41,276 nucleotides of DNA from Verrucomicrobiota bacterium (GTDB lineage Bacteria > Verrucomicrobiota > Verrucomicrobiia > Limisphaerales > CAIMTB01). Positions 24,244 to 31,507 of this stretch are shown piece after piece. Within the stretch, counting starts at the first letter, position 1. Every line of letters begins with the position of its first letter. Below the pieces are notes generated by a model. That model saw nothing but the letters and a program-made list of their open reading frames with translations. It made no database searches and had not been told where the DNA came from. The DNA is taken from contig CAUJJW010000407.1 of assembly GCA_963205105.1 (NCBI GenBank), forward strand, positions 1 through 41,276. Reading direction: 5' to 3'. A program made the position numbers and the translations under genes.

Positions 24244-25098
24244 ATGCCGGTCAAAACGTACAGACCACTGACACCGTCTCGCCGCTTTCTCACGGTGTCC
24301 TCCTTTCAGGAGATCACCAAGAGCAAGCCGGAGAAGTCACTGGTCGTCATCCGCAAGAAGACGGGTGGCCGCAATGTTCACGGACGGGTAACCGCACGCG
24401 GCATTGGTGGTGGTCACAAGCAGAAGATTCGCTTGGTGGACTTCAAGCGGACCAAGATGGGCATGGATGCCACGGTTGTGGGGATTGAGTACGATCCTTG
24501 CCGCTCCGCGCGCATCGCTTTGGTTCAGTACACCGACGGGGAAAAGCGCTACATCCTGGCACCCAATGGCCTGCAGGTTGGTCAAAAGGTTCGCAACGGT
24601 TCTGACGCTCCCCCGGAGATCGGCAATTGCCTGCCGCTGAAAAATGTCCCGATTGGAACATCCATTCACGGTTTGGAACTGAACCCGGGTCGTGGTGCCC
24701 AAATCGTTCGCGCCGCCGGCGGTGCCGCAACGTTGATGTCGCGGGATGGCGGATTCGCTCAGGTGCGACTTCCCTCCGGCGAGATCCGCAGGATTAACGA
24801 GATCTGCCGGGCCACCATTGGCCAGGTTGGCAATCTCGAGCACGAAAATATCATTCTCGGTAAGGCGGGACGGTCTCGATGGATCGGTGTTCGCCCGATT
24901 ACGCGCGGTATGGCGCGGAATCCGGTGGACCATCCCAACGGCGGCGGTCAGGGCAAGTCAAAGGGTGGTGGTGGTTGGCAGCAGCTGACTTCCCCCTGGG
25001 GTGTTCTCGCCAAAGGTTTCAAGACGCGGAAGAAATCAAAGCCATCGGACCGTTTTATCGTTGTCCGACGCGATGGTCGCTCACCGAAGCTGAAGTAA
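24244..25098 (+). CDS. rplB: Ribosomal protein L2
   Basis: 284 residues. L2 is needed for subunit association and peptidyl transferase assembly. KTGGRNVHGRVTARGIGGGHK, DFKRTKMG and RSRWIGVRPITRGMARNPVDH are intact, with the essential histidine of VDH kept. The usual DHPHGGGEGR motif reads DHPNGGGQGKSKGG: the second His is Asn, and a Gly/Lys-rich stretch follows. This may be lineage-specific. It starts four bases after rplW. Confidence 0.97.
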   Translation: MPVKTYRPLTPSRRFLTVSSFQEITKSKPEKSLVVIRKKTGGRNVHGRVTARGIGGGHKQKIRLVDFKRTKMGMDATVVGIEYDPCRSARIALVQYTDGEKRYILAPNGLQVGQKVRNGSDAPPEIGNCLPLKNVPIGTSIHGLELNPGRGAQIVRAAGGAATLMSRDGGFAQVRLPSGEIRRINEICRATIGQVGNLEHENIILGKAGRSRWIGVRPITRGMARNPVDHPNGGGQGKSKGGGGWQQLTSPWGVLAKGFKTRKKSKPSDRFIVVRRDGRSPKLK

Positions 25099-25121
25099 CG
25101 CTCAACTAACTCCGACCGGTC

Positions 25122-25403
25122 ATGGGACGCTCAATCAGAAAAGGTCCGTTTGTGGACTCCCACCTTCTAGACAAGGTGCGGAAAATGAACACGGCCGGGC
25201 TTAAAAAGCCCATCAAGACTTGGTCACGACGATCGATGATCACGCCGGAGTTCGTGGGACACACGGTCCAGGTTCACAATGGGAAAATCTTTAATGCCGT
25301 GTTTGTCACGGAGAATATGGTCGGGCATCGGCTCGGCGAATTCTCACTGACCCGGACATTCAAGAAACACGGTGCGCACACCGCGAAAGCGGAGGCCAAG
25401 TAG
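25122..25403 (+). CDS. rpsS: Ribosomal protein S19
   Basis: 93 residues. S19 forms a head complex with S13 and touches A-site tRNA. MGRSIRKGPFVDSHLLDKV, KTWSRRSMITPEFVGHTVQVHNGK and GHRLGEFSLTRTFKKHG are classical. It is two bases upstream of rplV. Confidence 0.97.
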   Translation: MGRSIRKGPFVDSHLLDKVRKMNTAGLKKPIKTWSRRSMITPEFVGHTVQVHNGKIFNAVFVTENMVGHRLGEFSLTRTFKKHGAHTAKAEAK

Positions 25404-25405
25404 CC

Positions 25406-25738
25406 ATGGAAGTACGAGCCATCACCCGGAACATTCGAATGTCCGCGCAGAAAATGCGGGAGGTCACCCGGCAAATTCACGGCCTCAACGCCGTTCAGGC
25501 CCAGGCTATCCTGGCAGCCGTGCCGCGGAAGTCCGCCTTCTGGGTGGCGAAAACGCTGAAATCAGCGATCGCCAACGCGGAAAACAACAACAATCTGAAG
25601 GCCGAAACCCTTCGTGTGAAGGCCGCCCTCACAGGGACGGGTCGGACCATCAAACGCTTCATTCCCAAAGCCCGCGGTTCCGCGGGGCCGATTTTGAAGC
25701 GCAGCTGCAACGTCACCATCGTTCTGAGCGACGAATAG
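25406..25738 (+). CDS. rplV: Ribosomal protein L22
   Basis: 110 residues. L22 contributes a beta-hairpin to the nascent-chain tunnel, close to macrolide sites. RNIRMSAQKMREVTRQI, WVAKTLKSAIANAENNN and FIPKARGSAGPILKRSCNVTIVLSDE match. Its ATG lies two bases after the rpsS stop, and rpsC follows by 13 bases. Confidence 0.95.
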   Translation: MEVRAITRNIRMSAQKMREVTRQIHGLNAVQAQAILAAVPRKSAFWVAKTLKSAIANAENNNNLKAETLRVKAALTGTGRTIKRFIPKARGSAGPILKRSCNVTIVLSDE

Positions 25739-25751
25739 GGCGCGTACCTCT

Positions 25752-26462
25752 ATGGGTCAAAAAACCAATCCCGTCGGTCTGCGGGTTGCCGTCACCAAGG
25801 ACTGGCAGTCCAAGTGGTTTTCCGGCAAGAAGGAATTCGGCCGTCTGCTGGTCGAGGATGCCGACATCCGCCGCTTGCTGAAGCGCCGTCTCGAGACGGC
25901 CTCGGTTCCCCGCATCTCCATCGAGCGTGCGGCCAATCGTTGCCGCATCACCATTTTTACCGCGCGCCCAGGCGTGGTCATCGGGCGAAAGGGCTCCGAG
26001 ATCGACAAGATCAAGGAGGACCTCAGCAAGATGACCGGCAAGGACGTCTACGTTGAGATTCAGGAAGTCAAACAGCCTGAAATCGACGCCCAGCTGGTTG
26101 CCGAAAACGTCGCGTTGCAGCTCGAACGTCGTATCTCGTTCCGCCGGGCCATGAAGAAGGCCATCCAACTGGCCATGGACATGGGCGCGGAGGGGATCAA
26201 ACTGCGCTGCGCCGGTCGTCTCGGCGGCGCAGAGTTGGCCCGAGTGGAAACCTACCACCAGGGAAGGGTGCCGTTGCACACCTTGCGGGCCAACATCGAG
26301 TATGGTTTCGCCGAAGCCAGGACGGTTTATGGCAAGCTCGGTGTGAAATGCTGGGTCTGCAAAGGAGAGCGCAAGCCTGAAAAGCAGCGTCCTCCCGGAG
26401 CACCGGCTGCGGCACCGATGCCGCCTGCGGGGATCACCGCAGCCACGAGCCACAAGAGCTAA
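25752..26462 (+). CDS. rpsC: Ribosomal protein S3
   Basis: 236 residues. S3 is part of the mRNA entry tunnel and helicase site. MGQKTNPVGLRVAVTKDW, a KH domain with the GxxG loop GRKGSEIDKI, and RLGGAELARVETYHQGRVPLHTLRA are present. The last ~25 residues are a Pro/Ala/Met-rich tail (PPGAPAAAPMPPAGITAATS), longer than the usual end and probably disordered. Confidence 0.97.
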   Translation: MGQKTNPVGLRVAVTKDWQSKWFSGKKEFGRLLVEDADIRRLLKRRLETASVPRISIERAANRCRITIFTARPGVVIGRKGSEIDKIKEDLSKMTGKDVYVEIQEVKQPEIDAQLVAENVALQLERRISFRRAMKKAIQLAMDMGAEGIKLRCAGRLGGAELARVETYHQGRVPLHTLRANIEYGFAEARTVYGKLGVKCWVCKGERKPEKQRPPGAPAAAPMPPAGITAATSHKS

Positions 26463-26498
26463 CCAACCCGTAACCGAGCACGAGGAGATACTAGGCTT

Positions 26499-26918
26499 AT
26501 GCCGTTGATGCCCGCACGGGTGAAGTACCGGAAAATGCAGCGCGGAAATCGCGCTGGCATTGCCACGCGATGTAATGCTGTCGCCTTTGGCGAATACGGA
26601 TTGCAAGCGCTGGAACGTTGCTGGATGGACACGAAGCAGATCGAGGCTGCCCGTGTCGCCATCACGCGTCACATGAAACGCCGTGGCAAGATGTGGATTC
26701 GCATCTTTCCCGACAAATCGTACACGAAGAAGCCGCTTGAGGTGCGAATGGGTACCGGCAAAGGCGGCGTGGAATCGTGGGTTGCTGTCATCAAGCCCGC
26801 CACCATTCTCTTCGAAGTGGATGGCATTCCCGAGGCACTGGCGCGGGAAGCCATGCGTCTGGCGGCCAACAAGCTTCCGATTCGCACCCGCTTCGTTTCC
26901 CGACACCACCTCGCCTGA
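26499..26918 (+). CDS. rplP: Ribosomal protein L16
   Basis: 139 residues, normal length. L16 positions A-site tRNA on the 50S subunit. MPLMPARVKYRKMQRGNRAG, RGKMWIRIFPDKSYTKKPLEVRMGTGKGGVESWV and a C-terminal KLPIRTRFVSR are typical; the Arg of EVRMGTGKG corresponds to the hydroxylated Arg81 of E. coli. A purine-rich GAGGAGA lies upstream. Confidence 0.97.
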   Translation: MPLMPARVKYRKMQRGNRAGIATRCNAVAFGEYGLQALERCWMDTKQIEAARVAITRHMKRRGKMWIRIFPDKSYTKKPLEVRMGTGKGGVESWVAVIKPATILFEVDGIPEALAREAMRLAANKLPIRTRFVSRHHLA

Positions 26919-26930
26919 CGCCGACAAGCC

Positions 26931-27137
26931 ATGAAGTTCGCGGAATTAAAAGATCTGACCGTGCAGGAGCTGAGCGCCCGCTCCTCCGACCTGCGGCGCG
27001 AGTTGTTTAACCTGCGCCTGCAAAAAGCCACTGCCCAACTGGAGAAAACCTCGCGTCTACGTGTGCTGCGCAAAGATATTGCGCGCGTCGAAACCGCCAT
27101 CTCCCAACGCCGCAATTCACCCACTGCCGCCGTATGA
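26931..27137 (+). CDS. rpmC: Ribosomal protein L29
   Basis: 68 residues, normal for L29, which sits near the tunnel exit beside L23. MKFAELKDLTVQELSAR and ELFNLRLQKATAQLEKTSRLR followed by RKDIARVET are the family pattern of two antiparallel helices. Its stop overlaps the rpsQ start by four bases. Confidence 0.95.
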   Translation: MKFAELKDLTVQELSARSSDLRRELFNLRLQKATAQLEKTSRLRVLRKDIARVETAISQRRNSPTAAV

Positions 27138-27427
27138 CGGATACTCCCCAGACCACGCGCGTTCAAAAGGAACGCACCGGCGAGGTCATCTCCGATAAGA
27201 TGACAAAGACGATCGTTGTTCGTGTTGAGCGGCGCGTCACCCATCCTCGCTTCAAGAAGATCGTGACGCGTTACAGCAAGCACTACGCTCACGACGAATC
27301 CGAGCAGGCTTCCGTAGGAGACACTGTCCGGATTCGAGAAACACGACCGCTTTCACGCATGAAGCGTTGGACGCTGGTTGAAGTTGTTCAAAAAGCCCCT
27401 GCCATCGCCGCTGTTGCGGCAAGCTAA
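27134..27427 (+). CDS. rpsQ: Ribosomal protein S17
   Basis: 97 residues. S17 is a primary 16S-binding OB-fold protein. KERTGEVISDKMTKTIVVRVERRVTHPRFKKI and DTVRIRETRPLSRMKRWTLVEVV are diagnostic. An Ala-rich C-terminal tail (APAIAAVAAS) and ten extra N-terminal residues lengthen it slightly. ATGA overlap with rpmC. Confidence 0.96.
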   Translation: MTDTPQTTRVQKERTGEVISDKMTKTIVVRVERRVTHPRFKKIVTRYSKHYAHDESEQASVGDTVRIRETRPLSRMKRWTLVEVVQKAPAIAAVAAS

Positions 27428-27439
27428 TCGCAAGACGCC

Positions 27440-27805
27440 ATGTTCCAGGTTCGTTCCATATTTGACGTTGCCGACAACACCGGTGCCCGGCGGGCGGCCT
27501 GCATCGGCGTCCTCGGAAGAAACCAGCGCTACGCTGCCGTAGGCGACATCATCAAGGTTCACATCAAAGAGGCGGCGCCGGATGGCACTGTCAAGAAGAG
27601 TGAGGTCGTCAATGCGGTGATCGTTCGTTCCCGCAAGGCGATTCGTCGAAACGACGGCTCGTATCTTCGCTTTGATTCCAACGCTGTGGTGATCATCGAC
27701 AAGGAAAACAATCCCCGCGGCACCCGCATTTTCGGCCCTGTGGCGCGCGAATTGCGCGAGAAGCGGTTCATGAAGATCATTTCCCTCGCGCCTGAGGTTG
27801 TCTGA
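27440..27805 (+). CDS. rplN: Ribosomal protein L14
   Basis: 121 residues, normal length. L14 forms an intersubunit bridge. MFQVRSIFDVADNTGARRAACIGVLG, NAVIVRSRKAIRRNDGSYLRFDSNAVVIID and GTRIFGPVARELREKRFMKIISLAPEVV are highly conserved. rplX follows by five bases. Confidence 0.97.
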   Translation: MFQVRSIFDVADNTGARRAACIGVLGRNQRYAAVGDIIKVHIKEAAPDGTVKKSEVVNAVIVRSRKAIRRNDGSYLRFDSNAVVIIDKENNPRGTRIFGPVARELREKRFMKIISLAPEVV

Positions 27806-27810
27806 AAGCC

Positions 27811-28086
27811 ATGAGTTCTCGATTGCATGTAAAGAAGGGCGACGAAGTCGTCGTGATTTCCGGATCTGAACGCGGTAAACGCGGTAAGATTCTTGCCATT
27901 CTGCCCAAGGCGGGCCGGGTGGTAGTTGAAGGCGTGCGCATCGTTAAGCGCCATACCCGCAAGTCCCAGAGGCATCCGCAGGGTGCCATCGTGGAACGCG
28001 AGGGCACTTTGCACGCATCGAACGTCATGCTGGCAACCCGGTTCGAGACGCGCCGAACCGCACAGAGCGTCGAATCCAAGGCCTGA
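27811..28086 (+). CDS. rplX: Ribosomal protein L24
   Basis: 91 residues. L24 starts 50S assembly at the 5' end of 23S rRNA. The KOW motif is clear: VKKGDEVVVISGSERGKRGKILAILPKAGRVVVEGVRIVKRHTR, then a short tail. It is somewhat shorter than the 100-105 residues of many L24 proteins, mainly at the C terminus. Confidence 0.95.
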   Translation: MSSRLHVKKGDEVVVISGSERGKRGKILAILPKAGRVVVEGVRIVKRHTRKSQRHPQGAIVEREGTLHASNVMLATRFETRRTAQSVESKA

Positions 28087-28096
28087 GGAGCCCAAA

Positions 28097-28639
28097 ATGA
28101 AGTCCCGTCTCTACGACAAGTATATCAAGGAAGTTCGTCCGGCCCTTCTGGGCAACGGTCGCTTCGCCAACGTTCACCAAGTGCCCCAGCTCGAGAAAAT
28201 CGTCATCAACATGGGCGTCAGCTGCCAGTTGGAGAAGGTTGCCATCGACGATGCCGCGAAGGACTTGACGGCCATCAGCGGCCAGAAGCCGGTGATCAAT
28301 AAGGCCAAAAAGAGCGTCGCCAATTTCAAGCTGCGCAAGGGTCAGTCCGTGGGTTGCCGCGTGACACTGCGTCGGGACCGAATGTACGAGTTCTTTGACC
28401 GCTTGGTGGCCACGGCTCTCCCCCGAATCCGCGACTTTCGCGGACTGAATCCTCGTCACTTTGACGGTCGAGGGAACTACACCCTGGGCGTGAATGATCA
28501 AACGATCTTTCCTGAGATCGACCTGGACAAGATCAAACGCCATCAGGGAATGGACATCACGATCGTGACGTCGTCACAATCCGATGACGACGCTCGGGAT
28601 CTCCTCAAAATGATGGGGATGCCGTTCGCGGAACGCTGA
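28097..28639 (+). CDS. rplE: Ribosomal protein L5
   Basis: 180 residues from the ATG at 28097, seven bases after a good AGGAG. The longer open frame upstream overlaps rplX and is rejected. L5 binds 5S rRNA and contacts P-site tRNA. KIVINMGVS, NKAKKSVANFKLRKGQSVGCRVTLR, YEFFDRLVATALPRIRDFRG and NYTLGVNDQTIFPEI are conserved. Confidence 0.97.
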   Translation: MKSRLYDKYIKEVRPALLGNGRFANVHQVPQLEKIVINMGVSCQLEKVAIDDAAKDLTAISGQKPVINKAKKSVANFKLRKGQSVGCRVTLRRDRMYEFFDRLVATALPRIRDFRGLNPRHFDGRGNYTLGVNDQTIFPEIDLDKIKRHQGMDITIVTSSQSDDDARDLLKMMGMPFAER

Positions 28640-28667
28640 ACCGACTTCAAGACAGACCCGAGATCGT

Positions 28668-28937
28668 ATGGCCAAGAAATCCTGGATGGAGCGCGAGAAG
28701 CGCAAGCGTGCGACGGTGGCAAAATTCGCCGCCAAGCGTGCTGAACTCAAAGCACGTGGTGATTACGAAGGGCTTGCCAAGCTGCCTCGTAACGCCAGTC
28801 CAGTGCGAGTGACGAATCGATGCAAGTTGAGCGGGCGGCGCCGTAGCTATATCCGCAAGTTTGGCGTGTCCCGTATCACGTTCCGAGAGATGGCCTTGAA
28901 TGGCCTGATTCCCGGAGTCACCAAAGCGAGCTGGTAA
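28668..28937 (+). CDS. rpsN: Ribosomal protein S14, zinc-independent form
   Basis: 89 residues. S14 belongs to the 30S head. MAKKSWMEREKRKR and RNASPVRVTNRCKLSGRRRSYIRKFGVSRITFREMA match the longer, zinc-free class: there is one Cys and no CxxC pairs. This contrasts with L36 in the same operon, which keeps its zinc ligands. Confidence 0.96.
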   Translation: MAKKSWMEREKRKRATVAKFAAKRAELKARGDYEGLAKLPRNASPVRVTNRCKLSGRRRSYIRKFGVSRITFREMALNGLIPGVTKASW

Positions 28938-28941
28938 TCGT

Positions 28942-29331
28942 ATGCTGAGCGACCCCATTTCCGATCTACTCTGCCGCTTGCGCAATGGCGCTCGCGCGCA
29001 GCACCCCGAAGTTCTTGTCCCTCACTCGAAGCTCAAGGAGAGCCTCGCGCAGGTGCTCAAAAACGAGGGATACCTGACCGACGTATCGGTGGAAGGAACC
29101 ACCAAGAAGCAGATTCGGATGAAGCTGCGCTACGCCGGCAAGAAAACTGTTTTGGAAGGACTGCGCCGTATGAGTACCCCGGGCCGCCGGGTGTATGCGC
29201 GCTCGACCGAAATCCCCAAGGTGCGGGGCGGCCTCGGTGTGGTGGTCTTGTCGACCTCCTCCGGGATCGTCACGGATCGAGAAGCGCGTAAGCGCAATCT
29301 GGGCGGCGAACTTCTGTGTTCCGTCTGGTAG
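28942..29331 (+). CDS. rpsH: Ribosomal protein S8
   Basis: 129 residues, normal length, four bases after rpsN. S8 organises the 16S central domain and in E. coli represses the spc operon. MLSDPISDLLCRLRNGARA, STPGRRVYARSTEIPKVRGGLG and VLSTSSGIVTDREARKRNLGGELLCSVW are typical. Confidence 0.97.
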   Translation: MLSDPISDLLCRLRNGARAQHPEVLVPHSKLKESLAQVLKNEGYLTDVSVEGTTKKQIRMKLRYAGKKTVLEGLRRMSTPGRRVYARSTEIPKVRGGLGVVVLSTSSGIVTDREARKRNLGGELLCSVW

Positions 29332-29349
29332 GCTGAAAGGACCCGTATT

Positions 29350-29886
29350 ATGTCCCGTATCGGAAAAATGCCGGTGGCCATTCCTGCCAAGGTCAAAGTT
29401 GACGTTGGCGCAGGCCGCGTGAAGGTCGAGGGCCCCAAGGGTCGCCTGGAATTTGTTCTCCCCGCCCAGACCACGGTCGAGGTGAAGGATAGCAATATTC
29501 TGGTCAAGCGTCCCAATGACACGGCTCAAGCGAAGGCCTTTCATGGCCTCGCGCGGGCGGTGCTCAACAACATGATCAAGGGCGTCGTCGACGGCTTCAG
29601 CAAGAAGCTCGAGATTCAAGGTGTCGGCTTCAAGGCCGCACTCCAAGGCAAGGTGCTCAACCTTAGCCTGGGGTACTCCCACCCGATCAACTACCCCATT
29701 CCGGACCAGATCAAGGTCACGGTCGAAGAGAACACCAAGATCAGCATCGAAGGCCCCGACCGTCAGTTGGTAGGCCAGATCGCTGCCGAAATCCGAGCCT
29801 TCTATCCGCCCGAGCCCTACAAAGGCAAAGGCGTTCGCTACGTCGGTGAAAATGTCCGGCGCAAGGAAGGCAAGACCGTTCAGTAA
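29350..29886 (+). CDS. rplF: Ribosomal protein L6
   Basis: 178 residues, normal length. L6 lies near the factor-binding site. MSRIGKMPVAIPAKV, VEGPKGRLEF, ALGY-type repeat segments (NLSLGYSHPINYPIP) and EIRAFYPPEPYKGKGVRYVGENVRRKEGKT are conserved. AAAGGA upstream serves as a ribosome-binding site. Confidence 0.97.
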   Translation: MSRIGKMPVAIPAKVKVDVGAGRVKVEGPKGRLEFVLPAQTTVEVKDSNILVKRPNDTAQAKAFHGLARAVLNNMIKGVVDGFSKKLEIQGVGFKAALQGKVLNLSLGYSHPINYPIPDQIKVTVEENTKISIEGPDRQLVGQIAAEIRAFYPPEPYKGKGVRYVGENVRRKEGKTVQ

Positions 29887-29927
29887 GCCGTTGGCGGTGA
29901 TGCCGATCGCGTCCCGCCTGCCGATCC

Positions 29928-30293
29928 ATGAATATTCAGACCAAGCAACGTCTCGCCCAACTTCGCCGCTTCCGTATTCGGAAGAAGGTTGTGGGCACAC
30001 CGGAACGTCCGCGAATGGCGGTCAAGTTCACCGGGCAGCACATCTACGTTCAGTTCATCGACGACAGCGTCGGAGCGACCATCGCGTCCGCCTCGACTCG
30101 TGCGAAGGACCTCCTGGCTCAGGGCCCCTTGAAGGCGAACGTGGAATCGGCCAAGCGCGTGGGTGCCGTGGCAGCGCAGGCTGCCATCGCCAAGGGCGTC
30201 AAGCAGGTCGTGTTCGACCGGGCTGGCGCAAAGTTCCATGGCAAGGTGAAGGCTTTGGCCGATGCCGCTCGTGAAGCCGGCCTGCAATTCTGA
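29928..30293 (+). CDS. rplR: Ribosomal protein L18
   Basis: 121 residues. L18 binds 5S rRNA with L5. TKQRLAQLRRFRIRKKVVGTPERPRMAV, HIYVQFIDD, VGAVAAQAAIAKGVKQVVFDRAG and YHGRV-like KFHGKVKALADAAREAGLQF fit the family. It is 41 bases after rplF and 16 before rpsE. Confidence 0.96.
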   Translation: MNIQTKQRLAQLRRFRIRKKVVGTPERPRMAVKFTGQHIYVQFIDDSVGATIASASTRAKDLLAQGPLKANVESAKRVGAVAAQAAIAKGVKQVVFDRAGAKFHGKVKALADAAREAGLQF

Positions 30294-30309
30294 CGCAACT
30301 CCCCCCGAT

Positions 30310-30993
30310 ATGGCAGATCCAGAACAGCAAACGGTCGGCGATAAGGCGCCGGAAACCCGGCCCACCGAAGCGCGTGTGGCGGATGCACCCGCAGCCGTGA
30401 GCCCCCGTGGCCCGGAGGGGCGGGGTGGCGGTGGTGATCGCGGACAACGTGGTCCACGTGGACGGAGGCCGCGGCAGCCGGAAGGCCCCACACTTGACAA
30501 GGATGGGAACGAACTGACCGAAAAGGTCATCTTTATCAATCGTTCGGCCAAGGTCGTGAAGGGTGGCCGCCGGTTCAGTTTCAGCGCTCTCGTGGTTGTT
30601 GGCGATCGCAAGGGCAAGGTGGGTTTGGGGCTCGGCAAAGCGAGTGAGGTTGCCGAAGCCATCAAAAAGGGCGGTTCCGTGGCCCGTCAAAGCATGGTGA
30701 AGGTGGCCCTTGCCACAACCACCATCCCTCATGAGATTTTGTCGGCCTTCGACGGAGCTCGGGTTCTTCTTCGTCCCGCCAGCGAAGGTACCGGCGTGAT
30801 CGCCGGCAAGACTGTGCGTGCCGTTCTTGACGCAGCCGGGGTTCGAAACGTGCTGAGCAAGTCCCTTGGTTCCAAGAATGCCGCCAATGTGGCCAAGGCG
30901 ACCTTGTCCGCATTGCAGAGGCTCAGGACGCGCGAGGACATCCTCCGCTCCCGGGGCATCACGGTGTCGGCGAAGGCTCCCGTTCTGGCGTAA
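30310..30993 (+). CDS. rpsE: Ribosomal protein S5 with N-terminal extension
   Basis: 227 residues from the ATG at 30310. S5 takes part in decoding fidelity and the mRNA entry channel. The conserved part starts at about residue 63 (LTEKVIFINRSAKVVKGGRRFSFSALVVVGD), then GLGKASEVAEAIKKG, VLLRPASEGTGVIAGKTVRAVLDAAGVRNVLSKSLGS. The first ~60 residues are rich in Pro, Gly, Arg and acidic residues (EGRGGGGDRGQRGPRGRR) and have no counterpart in E. coli S5. The usual next gene, rpmD (L30), is absent: rplO begins 17 bases later. Confidence 0.95.
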   Translation: MADPEQQTVGDKAPETRPTEARVADAPAAVSPRGPEGRGGGGDRGQRGPRGRRPRQPEGPTLDKDGNELTEKVIFINRSAKVVKGGRRFSFSALVVVGDRKGKVGLGLGKASEVAEAIKKGGSVARQSMVKVALATTTIPHEILSAFDGARVLLRPASEGTGVIAGKTVRAVLDAAGVRNVLSKSLGSKNAANVAKATLSALQRLRTREDILRSRGITVSAKAPVLA

Positions 30994-31010
30994 CTCAGAT
31001 CTTTTCTATC

Positions 31011-31481
31011 ATGCGACTTCACACTTTAACGAACCGGCCTGGTGCCCGGCACGGTTCAAAGCGCCTCGGTCATGGTGAATCGAGCGGTAAGGGCAAGACC
31101 TCAGGTCGTGGTGGCAAGGGTCAGTCAGCTCGTGCTGGCGGCTCTCTTCGGGTGGGTTTCGAGGGTGGCCAGATGCCGCTCATCCGCCGCGTTCCGAAGC
31201 GTGGATTCAACAATGCCCGCCATCGTGTCGAGTATCTGCCGATCAATGTCGCCATCCTGACCTGCTTCGAGGCAGGTGCGACAGTGGATGCGAAGATTCT
31301 TCGAGACACCGGAATCGCTCGGGGTCCGGTCAAACTCATCAAGATTCTCGGCGGTGGGGATCTCGATCGTCGCCTCATTGTGCATGCGGACGCGTTCAGT
31401 GCGTCAGCCCGCACGAAGATCGAGGCGGCCGGCGGTGAATGTCACGTTGTGGCGCCTGTGGCTGCTTCGGCGAAGTCCTGA
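31011..31481 (+). CDS. rplO: Ribosomal protein L15
   Basis: 156 residues. L15 is a late 50S assembly protein. MRLHTLTNRPGARHGSKRLGHGESSGKGKTSGRGGKGQSAR and FEGGQMPLIRRVPKRGF are the Gly-rich family signature, with a globular domain after residue ~70 (VDAKILRDTGIARGPVKLIKILGGGDL). A short Ala/Ser tail ends it; secY follows by 26 bases. Confidence 0.95.
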   Translation: MRLHTLTNRPGARHGSKRLGHGESSGKGKTSGRGGKGQSARAGGSLRVGFEGGQMPLIRRVPKRGFNNARHRVEYLPINVAILTCFEAGATVDAKILRDTGIARGPVKLIKILGGGDLDRRLIVHADAFSASARTKIEAAGGECHVVAPVAASAKS

Positions 31482-31507
31482 CGCGCAAAGGCATTCTCGA
31501 GGCCGGC

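Noticed and set aside
30994..31010. rpmD (L30) between rpsE and rplO
   Set aside because: Only 17 bases separate the two genes, and no L30-like reading exists in any frame.
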